From the NCBI GenBank assembly GCA_028284905.1, contig JANQQU010000046.1, positions 1-40,358 on the forward strand: a stretch of 40,358 bases of DNA. The letters are read 5' to 3'. A program made the translations under genes and the position numbers. Numbering within the stretch: position 1 is the stretch's first letter; the number at the start of each line of letters is the position of its first letter. The stretch is from Calditrichia bacterium. Lineage in GTDB: Bacteria > Calditrichota > Calditrichia > RBG-13-44-9 > J075. This document shows positions 32,904 through 40,358 of the stretch, piece by piece. The notes beneath the pieces are model-generated. The model saw nothing but the letters and a program-made list of their open reading frames with translations, had not been told where the DNA came from and did not search any database.

Positions 32904-34958
32904 ATGACAGCCATTACCGATGCATCATCAAAAAGAGCTTTACTGATTGGCATCAATAAATATCCGAACTTCGGGAATCGGGCGCAGCTTAAAGCCTGCA
33001 TAAACGATGTAAATTTGATGAAAGGTGTATTAACAGGCCGGTTCGATTTTGCACTGGAGAATATAACTATTCTGACCGATGAACAAGCAACAAAGGAAGC
33101 TATTTTACAAGCTATTGATGAATTGATTGATGCCACCCGGCAAGACGATATTATTGTAATTTATTATAGTGGGCATGGCTCTCAAATGCGGGACAGAGAG
33201 GGGGATGAACCGGATGGCTATGATGAAACGATTGTACCTTATGATAGCGGACGGGCGCCCCACCCTAATCGCGATATATCAGATGATGAAATCTATTTTC
33301 GCTTACTGCGCTTAAGCCAAAAAACCCCGAATATTACCCTGATTTTTGATTGCTGCCATTCCGGGACAATTTCTCGCGATGCTTTTGGGGTAAATTCTCA
33401 TAGCGTGGAGTTAGATGACAGGCCGGTTGCCGAACTCCCTCCTTCCTTAATCGACCCGACTTTAAAAAAGCAAAGACAGCAAAAGGCATCTGATAACCGC
33501 TGGCTGCCTATTGGAAAACGGCATACTTTGATCGCAGCCTGTAAAGCCGGTGAGCTATCTTATGAATTGCCGGTTAGTATGCAAGGTAAAAAAATACCTT
33601 ATGGCACCTTGACATTTTTTCTTTGCAGGGAACTAATGATCGCTAATGCCGGCACGACTTACCGGGATATTTTTAGTAGCGTGAGTTCCCTGGTTACTTC
33701 ATACAACTATGATCAACATCCGCAATTGGAAGGGGCACTGGATCGGGAAATCTTTGGTGTGAGAGATCTTGATACAATGCGTTTTATAACTATCTCCCAG
33801 CGTCGTAAGAAAGATGTAATTTTGAAAGCCGGCGCTGCGCAAGGATTAATAGTTGGATCGCAATGGTCTGTTTATTCGCGTGATACGAAGCGTGTGAATG
33901 ATGATACTTCCAGCCTGGGTTCGATCGAAGTAACTGAAGTAGATGTGCTAGAGTCGAAAGCTACTGTGATTACAGAAGCATCGGATGGAGCGATTACTGC
34001 CGGCAGTCGTGCCGTGGCAGAAAAACTAATTAACGTTGACATGGAGGTAACAGTCCAGGTTGATATACCGGCGAAGTTCAATGCAGAAAGAAGAGAGATG
34101 ATTGCGGAACTTGAGGATTCCGCCCGCTTAAAAATCAGTGAGAATAAGGAAGATGCCGATTTTTGTATTTATCTTATTCCCCCAAGAAATGAAGCCGCTG
34201 AACCTGTCCCGCAATTGGGCAGTTTAAGCGAAGCAAAATGGGTCGTGATCGGTTTACATGGTCAGCCCGTAATGCCAATCTATAAGGTTACCGATACCGA
34301 TACCGATGCTACTGAAAAAATTCGGGAAAATTTAGAAAAATGGGTATCCTACCGCCATACATTAGCTTTAAAAAATACTATGGCTCATAATGAGCTTCAG
34401 GGCAAAGTGGCATTTGAGTTGATGCGTCAAACGTCCGATAAGAAATGGGTAAAAGCGGTAGCGGCGAAAAATAAACAATACCCAGTATTCAGAGAAGGGA
34501 AAAACATTGGCTTTCGCGTTATTAATAATGGGAAGTTACCGGTTTACATCACTATACTCGATTTTGGGTTAACTGGCGCGATTACATTGCTGGAACCGAT
34601 GGAAGGCTCAGTAAAGGCTTTAGAACCCGGCAAATCCATAAAAATTGGTATGAGAGAAGGTGATGATATAATATTAGGCAAACCGGATAATTTCCCGTTT
34701 ATACCTTATCCGAAAGGTTCCCCGCCATCCGGTGGAATTGAAACTGTCAAGATGTTTGCTACAACCAGGCCTACCGATTTCAACATTTTTTTTCAGGAAG
34801 GGGTTAGAAGCATCGACCTACCTGAAAAAATTGGGTTTGAAGCGGAATTATTTAAATTGTTTAGCTTAACCCAACTGGGCATAAAAAGCCAATTTACAAA
34901 ATTGTTTGGTAAAAAAGATTACTGGACAACAGTAGAACGTGTATTCTTTTTGGAATAA
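32904..34958 (+). CDS. Caspase-like (peptidase C14) protein with C-terminal DUF4384-like domain, paralogue 1
   Basis: A 684-aa protein. The caspase/metacaspase domain (about 10-290) starts KRALLIGINKYPN and has the catalytic His91 in YYSGHGSQM and Cys151 in FDCCHSGT. DETIVPYDSGR and SDDEIYFRLLRL are typical of type I metacaspase-like proteins. A linker (about 295-380) precedes a beta-rich C-terminus. In it, VFREGKNIGFRVINNGKLPV, then ITLLEPMEGSVKALEPGKSI and ETVKMFATTRP resemble DUF4384 modules often fused to bacterial caspases. No TM helix or signal. Probably cytosolic; caspase activation would follow proteolytic or oligomeric triggering. Close paralogue of 35420-37495. Confidence 0.9.
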   Translation: MTAITDASSKRALLIGINKYPNFGNRAQLKACINDVNLMKGVLTGRFDFALENITILTDEQATKEAILQAIDELIDATRQDDIIVIYYSGHGSQMRDREGDEPDGYDETIVPYDSGRAPHPNRDISDDEIYFRLLRLSQKTPNITLIFDCCHSGTISRDAFGVNSHSVELDDRPVAELPPSLIDPTLKKQRQQKASDNRWLPIGKRHTLIAACKAGELSYELPVSMQGKKIPYGTLTFFLCRELMIANAGTTYRDIFSSVSSLVTSYNYDQHPQLEGALDREIFGVRDLDTMRFITISQRRKKDVILKAGAAQGLIVGSQWSVYSRDTKRVNDDTSSLGSIEVTEVDVLESKATVITEASDGAITAGSRAVAEKLINVDMEVTVQVDIPAKFNAERREMIAELEDSARLKISENKEDADFCIYLIPPRNEAAEPVPQLGSLSEAKWVVIGLHGQPVMPIYKVTDTDTDATEKIRENLEKWVSYRHTLALKNTMAHNELQGKVAFELMRQTSDKKWVKAVAAKNKQYPVFREGKNIGFRVINNGKLPVYITILDFGLTGAITLLEPMEGSVKALEPGKSIKIGMREGDDIILGKPDNFPFIPYPKGSPPSGGIETVKMFATTRPTDFNIFFQEGVRSIDLPEKIGFEAELFKLFSLTQLGIKSQFTKLFGKKDYWTTVERVFFLE

Positions 34959-34980
34959 AATAATATTAAAGGAGAAGATT

Positions 34981-35328
34981 ATGGGCTTTGATTTAGGTGC
35001 GTTTGGGTTAGGATTATTAGGCGGTGGATTGGCAGAATTTATGAAGTGGTATCAATTAAGGGAGGAATCGCCAAATTGGCCGGTATATGCAAAAACTAAA
35101 GGTTATTGGGTTCTTACAGGCTTGATGATTTTAATAGGCGGTTTTTTTACAACTTTTTATGGCTTGGATACTTCACAACCGCTACTTCCATTAAATGTCG
35201 GACTCTCCGCTCCGCTTATACTTAAAGGGTTGGCTGCTAACGCTCCGGCTTTGGTTAGCTCTAGGAATTTGCCGGATGATGAAGGGCGATCCAAACCATC
35301 GCTAATGAATTTTCTGGCTGGGAAATAA
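34981..35328 (+). CDS. Small two-TM protein between the caspase genes
   Basis: 115 aa from ATG 34981 (AAAGGAGAAGATT upstream). Two hydrophobic segments, one Gly/Leu rich at the start (LGAFGLGLLGGGLAEF) and one at GLMILIGGFFTTFYGL. The C-terminal tail is likely soluble (SSRNLPDDEGRSKPSLMN). No family recognised. A small membrane protein placed between two proteases may be an anchor, a substrate or a pore-type effector. It starts 23 nt after the first caspase stop. Confidence 0.7.
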   Translation: MGFDLGAFGLGLLGGGLAEFMKWYQLREESPNWPVYAKTKGYWVLTGLMILIGGFFTTFYGLDTSQPLLPLNVGLSAPLILKGLAANAPALVSSRNLPDDEGRSKPSLMNFLAGK

Positions 35329-35419
35329 CGTCGTCGGGTAAAGGAGATTTTAACTATGAGTTAAGTCCTGGCTATGTTGTTAACTCTATCGGTAAAGAAA
35401 ACAGTGCAAGGGAGGAATC

Positions 35420-37495
35420 ATGACAAGAACCAACGACGGGCAAAATAAACACGCTCTGTTAATTGGTATCAACGATTATCCAAATTTTGATAACTGGGCT
35501 CAACTATATGGTTGTATAAATGATGTGACCCTGATGGAGAAAATACTGAAAGAGAATTTTCAGTTTCCCCCGGAAAATATTTCGTTATTAAAAAACGAAG
35601 GCGCTACCCGCGATAAGATTTTATTCGCCATGGACGAATTAATTGAAAGGGTAGGAGTTGATGATATCGTTGTTATTCATTATAGCGGTCATGGATCGCA
35701 GATGACAGATAGAGAGGGGGATGAGCCGGATGGGATGGATGAAACAATTGTGCCCTATGACAGCGGGCGTTCTCCTAATGAAAACCGGGACATAACGGAT
35801 GATGAGATTTACGTCAAATTATTGCGTTTAAATGAGAAAACGCCGTATGTGACGTTCATTTTTGATAGTTGCCATTCCGGCACTATTACCCGGGATACCT
35901 TTGGAGCAAAAGCACGACGGGTTGAGCCGGATGACCGGCCGATCGATGAATTACCAGTTTCTTCTGTCAGCAGGGAAGTTGCCCTGGCGGGCGAAATTAA
36001 TCCTGGCCCCAGTGGTTGGTTACCATTAAGCAAGCGCTATGTGCTGATTGCCGGATGCCATGATGAAGAATCTTCTTATGAATACCATACTGGCTCCGGT
36101 GAGAATAAACTTGTCCATGGCGCTTTGACATATTTCCTGAGTCGGGAATTAACCCAGGCTGTTTCAGGGACAACTTACCGGGATGTTTTTGAACAGGTAA
36201 GTCCCCATATTACTTCTAAATTTGCTCGGCAACACCCACAAATGGAGGGGGCCAGGGATCGAGAGTTGTTTGGTATTAAGGAGATAGAACCAATGCGTTT
36301 CGTGCCTGTTACATCTCGGAGAGCATCCAAAGTGACCCTGGGGGCTGGAGCGGCACATGGAATGACTATTGGTTCACAATGGGAGATATACCCACAAAAC
36401 GTCAAAAAAGTAAATAATGAAACGCCAGTTAATGGCCTGGTAGAGATTGAAAAAATATTAGCTACTTCAGCTGAAGCTAAAATTATTACGGAAGAAAATG
36501 AGGGTAGCATCCTGGCTGGAAATCGCGCAGTGGAGACGCTGCATAATTTTGGTGAGATGAGATTTGCGATTGAAATTTCACCATCGGAAAATTTTTCCGA
36601 AGAAATTAATATGTTGAGCGAAGCGGTTCAAAACTCTCCTTTACTAAGATTAGTTTCTCCAGGAGAAGAAGCAAAAGCAAAGGTTTATATTATTCCGGAG
36701 AGGAAAAAAAGCGAAGATAGCGAGCCATACGGCCCCGTTCCCCAATTGAATGATGTTCCTAAGCCGATCTGGGCTGTGATAGGAGAAGATGGTCAACTTT
36801 TGATGCCAAACCATTCGGTTACAGAACATAATGTGGTTAGCACGCTGTGTAAAAATTTTGAAAAAATTACCCGTTTTCGTCAATTGTTAAGGTTACTAAA
36901 TCCAGATAAACAAGATCCGCTTATCGGCAAAGTCGATTTTGTTCTCAAACGACGCTCAAATAATGGGGAATGGATTAATGCAGAACCTGCGAATGAAAAT
37001 GGTATGGTTCTTTACAATGAAGGGGAACAATTCGGGGCTGAGATTACAAACAGATACTCTAAGGGTATTTATGTGAATGTTCTCGATTTTGGATTAACCG
37101 GAAGAGTTTCTTTAATACATCCGGTTGAAGGTTCGAATGAAAAATTGGATCCAGGTAAAACTATTAAAATAGGGATGCGTCAAGGTGATGAATTAACTTT
37201 GTATAAGCCAGATAATTTTCCTTTCTTGCCTGAGGATAAGGAAATAAATATAGAAGGCGGAATCGAAACGCTTAAATTGTTTGCGACTTTAAGTCCCACG
37301 GATTTTAGCTGGCTTCAGCAGGAGGGCATGCGCTCTATCCCAGTAACTCGGAGCTCGGAAGCTCCTTTAAATTGGCTTTTCAGAACAGCTTATCAGGGGG
37401 CAATGACTCGCGATACAAGGCGACGCGTTAAAGTTCTTGATAAAGATGAATCCTGGATAGTTTTGGAGAGATCATTTTATTTAATGTGTCAATAA
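35420..37495 (+). CDS. Caspase-like (peptidase C14) protein with C-terminal DUF4384-like domain, paralogue 2
   Basis: 691 aa, colinear with paralogue 1. His91 (HYSGHGSQM) and Cys151 (FDSCHSGT) are kept, with the pre-Cys residue Ser instead of Cys. Shared blocks include REGDEPDG-x-DETIVPYDSGR, TTYRDVF, YVNVLDFGLTGRVSLIHPVE and GKTIKIGMRQGDELTLYKPD. GGGAGGAATC gives a strong ribosome site. The caspase part is more alike than the linker (about 380-450), the usual pattern when a duplicated protease keeps its mechanism but changes its regulation. It ends 42 nt before the CHAT-STAND gene. Confidence 0.9.
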   Translation: MTRTNDGQNKHALLIGINDYPNFDNWAQLYGCINDVTLMEKILKENFQFPPENISLLKNEGATRDKILFAMDELIERVGVDDIVVIHYSGHGSQMTDREGDEPDGMDETIVPYDSGRSPNENRDITDDEIYVKLLRLNEKTPYVTFIFDSCHSGTITRDTFGAKARRVEPDDRPIDELPVSSVSREVALAGEINPGPSGWLPLSKRYVLIAGCHDEESSYEYHTGSGENKLVHGALTYFLSRELTQAVSGTTYRDVFEQVSPHITSKFARQHPQMEGARDRELFGIKEIEPMRFVPVTSRRASKVTLGAGAAHGMTIGSQWEIYPQNVKKVNNETPVNGLVEIEKILATSAEAKIITEENEGSILAGNRAVETLHNFGEMRFAIEISPSENFSEEINMLSEAVQNSPLLRLVSPGEEAKAKVYIIPERKKSEDSEPYGPVPQLNDVPKPIWAVIGEDGQLLMPNHSVTEHNVVSTLCKNFEKITRFRQLLRLLNPDKQDPLIGKVDFVLKRRSNNGEWINAEPANENGMVLYNEGEQFGAEITNRYSKGIYVNVLDFGLTGRVSLIHPVEGSNEKLDPGKTIKIGMRQGDELTLYKPDNFPFLPEDKEINIEGGIETLKLFATLSPTDFSWLQQEGMRSIPVTRSSEAPLNWLFRTAYQGAMTRDTRRRVKVLDKDESWIVLERSFYLMCQ

Positions 37496-37537
37496 TGTAG
37501 AATTCTTATCCTCAATAAGGAATATTACAACGCAACT

Positions 37538-40216
37538 ATGCCTGACAAGACCAACATCCCGGTAATCTTCCTGGCCATCGCCGACGGCCAGCGCGACCTG
37601 CGCTATTTACCAAAGGAACTGAAGGCATTGAAGCGTATTCTGGAGAAGGCCGAGGAGCATAGGCATTGCGAAGTCGTGCCTTGCACCAATGCGAATTTGA
37701 CAGATATTTTCGACATTTTCGAAAAACAAAAATACCGCAATCGCATCGCCATCTTCCATTTTGCCGGCCATGCCAACGGTTTTGAATTGCTCCTGGAGGA
37801 TCGCAATGGAAAAACAAAAGCGGCCCATAGCGCCGGACTGATCCCGTTCTTAGCCAGCCAGCACGGATTGAAGCTGGTCTTCCTGAACGGCTGTGCCACC
37901 GAGCAACAGGCGCGGAATCTCAGCAATGCCGGGGTGCCGGCGGTGATCGGCACTTCCCAAAATATACAGGACGATCTCGCCTACGACCTTGCCCGGCGGT
38001 TTTACAGTGGCCTTGCCGAGGGGCATCCTTTGGAGGAATGCTGGAAGGCGGCGGAAAAGGAAGTGATTACTAAGGTTGGAGTGGGGAATTTCCGCGATAT
38101 GTATCGCCAGAAAAATACGGGGCAGGACCGCTTTCCCTGGCATCTCATTCCCTGCCCCGGCGCAGAATCGGTTTTAAAGTGGAACCTGCCCGCCGCAGTG
38201 GACGATCCCCTCTTCGGTCTGCCGGAAATCCCACGCACCCACAACTTGCCGGTAGCGCCCTTCCGCTTTTTGACCCGTTACCAGCGGAAAGATGCCGAGA
38301 TTTTTTTCGGGCGCGGTGCCGATATCCGCGAACTCTACCAGATGGTCAGCGAGCCGCATGGCGAGCCTTTGATCCTCTTTCACGGCCAGAGTGGCGTGGG
38401 GAAATCTTCCCTCCTGGAGGCGGGATTACTGCCCCGTCTGGAAAACTCTCACCAGGTGCACTACCTGCGCCGTGATCCGCAAAAAGGATTGCTGGAAACC
38501 CTGCTCGGCGTTTTTCCGCAGGGGAAAGCAAGTAAAGGGGATTTGGCAATCCACTGGCGGGCGTTCGAAGCAGAAAACGACCAGCCCCTGCTGATTATTC
38601 TCGACCAGGTGGAAGAGGCAATCACCCGCCATCTGCACAAACTGCCAAGCGAACTGGACGATTTTTTTGCCGCACTGGCCCCCCTGTTTCATTCCCCGCA
38701 AAGCTATCCGCGCGGCAAACTGATTTTAGGCTATCGGAAGGAATATCATCCCGATATTCAGAAATATTGCGCAGAATATAACTTACCCTGTAACGATTTA
38801 TTTTTAGCGCATCTCGACCGCCGGGCGGTTATGGAAGTGGTGACTGGTTTAAACAGCCATCCGGCTTTAAGCAAGAAGTATAAGTTAGATGTGGAAGAAC
38901 CCCTGCCGGCGATGATTGCCGACGATCTTCTCGCCGACCCGCACTCCCCGGTCGCCCCGGTGCTGCAAATCCTTCTGGCAAAGCTCTGGGAACAGGTGAA
39001 AGGAAATCACTCACGGCAAAAAAGCTTTACCGTCGCGCAATACCAGGCGCTGCGCCGCGAGGGGCTGGCCATGGAAACTTTTTTTCAGGAGCAGATGGCA
39101 GCGCTGGAGAAGGAAGACCCCGACCGGGTAAGGAGCGGCCTGGCGCTCGATGTTTTAAAATTTCACACCACCCCCCTGGGCACCGCGGCAAGCAGAAGTG
39201 TGGCGGAGGTAAAAAAACGCTATGCCCATCTTCCGGATATTGAAACATTGCTCAGTCGCCTGAAAAAGATTTACCTGCTCAGTGAAGGGCGGGAGAGTAA
39301 CGCTGAAAACAGCCTGGCCCATGATACCCTCGCCCCAATCGTCATTAACGAATATACTGACTCCGACTGGCCCGGCCAGCGCATCTCCCGTATTTTCGAC
39401 TTAAAACTGCGCGAGGTTGGCTTTCGCTTGAGTGAAGATTCCCCGGCCCAGTTGAAGCCATTGCTAGCAGCAGATACCTGGCAGCGGTTAAAAGATCTAA
39501 AAGTACTGACCTTCCGGGGAAAACGGCGCCTCTCCCTCGCCTTGCAAGAAATTGTCGGGGAGCAGCCCCGCCTGCTTAACCTGCTTTTGAGCGAGGTGAA
39601 AAGGGACTTTGGAGAAGATGAAAACGCCATATATTTGACCCTGGAAGACCTGAAGCTTGCAGAGAAAATAGGAGAGCAGGGTATGCGCGCCTGGAATGCG
39701 GATGAAAAGGCTTTAGTGAACCATAGCTGGCAGAAACTCAGGAATTCCGATGAATGGATGACGCGGATGATTCAAGATAAGGGATATTATGATCAGTACA
39801 GAAATCCGGACGGAAAAGGGATTGTTCATCAATACGAATTACAGGCAAAGGGACAAGTAGTGTTCGATGCAGCCAGTGGGCTAGTATGGCAGCAGTTCGG
39901 TAGTGATCAAACTCTGAGCTATGATTTAGCCAAAACCTACATCGCTCAGTTAAATAAGGATAAGTATGCCAATTACAATGATTGGCGACTACCCACTCTG
40001 CAAGAAGCGATGAGCTTGATGGAAGCGGAAAAGATGGGAAATAATCTTTATATTAATCCTGTATTTGATGCGAAACAGTTTTGGATATGGACCTCCGATC
40101 AACCCGGCGCCCACCTCGTGTGGGATGTCGATTTTTCCTTCGGTGGCTGCGACTTCAGCTCCATCCGTGGCAACTGGTATGTGCGCGCAGTTCGTTTTGG
40201 ACAATCATCTCCATAA
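37538..40216 (+). CDS. CHAT protease-STAND ATPase-C-type-lectin-like (DUF1566) protein, second copy
   Basis: 892 aa. CHAT (about 1-200): His78 in HFAGHAN and Cys119 in FLNGCAT. STAND ATPase (about 240-640): Walker A GQSGVGKSS (283-291), Walker B LLIILDQVEE (351-360), then a helical/winged region. A single DUF1566/Lcl_C module (about 755-892) has GYYDQYRNPDGKGIV, FDAASGLVWQQFGSDQTL, YNDWRLPTLQEAM and ends WYVRAVRFGQSSP. It lacks the TM helix and the first lectin copy of the gene at 19408, so all domains should be cytosolic. The variable segment lies in 40103-40177. It shares its 3' tail with the other gene. Inferred role: cytosolic sensor-switch-protease of the operon. Confidence 0.9.
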   Translation: MPDKTNIPVIFLAIADGQRDLRYLPKELKALKRILEKAEEHRHCEVVPCTNANLTDIFDIFEKQKYRNRIAIFHFAGHANGFELLLEDRNGKTKAAHSAGLIPFLASQHGLKLVFLNGCATEQQARNLSNAGVPAVIGTSQNIQDDLAYDLARRFYSGLAEGHPLEECWKAAEKEVITKVGVGNFRDMYRQKNTGQDRFPWHLIPCPGAESVLKWNLPAAVDDPLFGLPEIPRTHNLPVAPFRFLTRYQRKDAEIFFGRGADIRELYQMVSEPHGEPLILFHGQSGVGKSSLLEAGLLPRLENSHQVHYLRRDPQKGLLETLLGVFPQGKASKGDLAIHWRAFEAENDQPLLIILDQVEEAITRHLHKLPSELDDFFAALAPLFHSPQSYPRGKLILGYRKEYHPDIQKYCAEYNLPCNDLFLAHLDRRAVMEVVTGLNSHPALSKKYKLDVEEPLPAMIADDLLADPHSPVAPVLQILLAKLWEQVKGNHSRQKSFTVAQYQALRREGLAMETFFQEQMAALEKEDPDRVRSGLALDVLKFHTTPLGTAASRSVAEVKKRYAHLPDIETLLSRLKKIYLLSEGRESNAENSLAHDTLAPIVINEYTDSDWPGQRISRIFDLKLREVGFRLSEDSPAQLKPLLAADTWQRLKDLKVLTFRGKRRLSLALQEIVGEQPRLLNLLLSEVKRDFGEDENAIYLTLEDLKLAEKIGEQGMRAWNADEKALVNHSWQKLRNSDEWMTRMIQDKGYYDQYRNPDGKGIVHQYELQAKGQVVFDAASGLVWQQFGSDQTLSYDLAKTYIAQLNKDKYANYNDWRLPTLQEAMSLMEAEKMGNNLYINPVFDAKQFWIWTSDQPGAHLVWDVDFSFGGCDFSSIRGNWYVRAVRFGQSSP
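40103..40177 (+). other. Candidate DGR variable region B in the C-terminal lectin domain
   Basis: Of the 24 codons from 40103 to 40174, 22 end in C or T, the exceptions being one GTG and one TGG at conserved positions. Nearly every divergent residue (Pro, Ala, His, Leu, Ser, Phe, Asp, Ile, Arg) is encoded by NNY. This is what adenine mutagenesis of AAY codons in a template repeat produces. The region ends at TAT 40178, where identity with the other gene starts. The template and RT are not in the window. Confidence 0.6.
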
Positions 40217-40254
40217 TTTGGCCATTTGGTCATTTGAATCTTTTTTGATAATTT

Positions 40255-40305
40255 AAAACCCTGGGAAGGATTTTATCCCGCGTTTCCCCGGGAAGGGGAA
40301 GTTTT
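40255..40305 (+). terminator. Tandem hairpins after the second CHAT-STAND-lectin gene
   Basis: Hairpin 1 (40255-40274) is a slightly imperfect version of the first-gene hairpin. Hairpin 2 (TTCCCC-GGGAA-GGGGAA, 40284-40300) is identical and followed by GTTTT. Same role options as at 22602. Confidence 0.7.
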
Positions 40306-40317
40306 CATTTTTTTTAA

Positions 40318-40352
40318 GTCATTGCGAGGCAGTATTTTGCCGAAGCAATCTC
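40318..40352. repeat. GTCATTGCGAGG...GAAGCAATCTC palindromic extragenic repeat
   Basis: GTCATTGCGAGGCAG, a short loop, then TGCCGAAGCAATCTC form an imperfect hairpin. Similar GTCATTGCGAG...GCAATCTC elements are widely seen between genes in several phyla. It runs close to the right edge. Confidence 0.75.
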
Positions 40353-40358
40353 AAAGGT

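Noticed and set aside
18642-40358. A reverse transcriptase gene inside the window
   Set aside because: No frame contains the RT YxDD-type motif in a suitable context; the DGR claim therefore depends on sequence outside the window.

Overview
The window looks like a chromosomal segment of a Gram-negative, environmental bacterium, most likely from the Fibrobacterota/Chlorobiota/Bacteroidota (FCB) sphere or a neighbour such as Calditrichota. This is an inference from lipoproteins with lipoboxes, cobalamin-type radical SAM pairs, an LTA-synthase-like sulfatase, a PolX with PHP domain, and CHAT/caspase/STAND genes. The Bacteroidota-type -33/-7 promoter is not seen; where promoters can be read they are TTGnTT-17-TATAwT. 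The taxonomic call is tentative.

Left part (1-18.5 kb) is ordinary core and accessory chromosome. It holds PolX, an orphan RHH antitoxin-like ORF, a HAD phosphatase with a small partner, an ABC ATPase, and a tight five-gene operon (glycosyltransferase, nucleotidyltransferase-fold protein, two B12-type radical SAM proteins, methyltransferase). It continues with a DUF4440 protein, a DUF6483-like protein, a PA0069-type radical SAM protein, an LTA-synthase-family sulfatase, an Ig-repeat lipoprotein and an unusual secreted four-repeat protein. Several families of short dispersed repeats sit just after stop codons here.

At 18.57 kb a tRNA-Phe(GAA) is followed by a decayed tyrosine integrase (frameshift in the catalytic Tyr codon) and then by an island of signalling and conflict genes that runs to the right edge. 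The island contains: a CHAT-STAND-transmembrane protein with two C-terminal C-type-lectin-like (DUF1566/Lcl_C) domains; a truncated second copy of the same gene with its promoter; a lipoprotein alpha/beta hydrolase; and two adjacent proteins carrying effector-associated (EAD-like) adaptor domains. These are followed by an apparent operon of ECF-like sigma factor, zinc-finger anti-sigma-like protein, two-TM regulator, TPR-CHAT protein, caspase-like protease, small two-TM protein, second caspase-like protease and a second CHAT-STAND-lectin protein without a TM.

The most interesting signal is at the 3' ends of the two CHAT-STAND-lectin genes. The last lectin-fold segment is divergent and built almost entirely of NNY codons (22 of 24 in the second gene). 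It is then followed by a 44-nt block that is identical in both genes, crosses the stop codon, and leads into tandem hairpins. This is what a diversity-generating retroelement (DGR) variable region with its invariant initiation site would look like. No reverse transcriptase, Avd or template repeat lies in the window, so they would have to be to the right of 40358 or elsewhere. Together the island reads as a caspase/CHAT protease cascade fed by STAND switches with possibly hypermutable sensors, one facing the periplasm and one cytosolic. Three similar promoters drive the first sensor gene, its truncated copy and the sigma factor operon.
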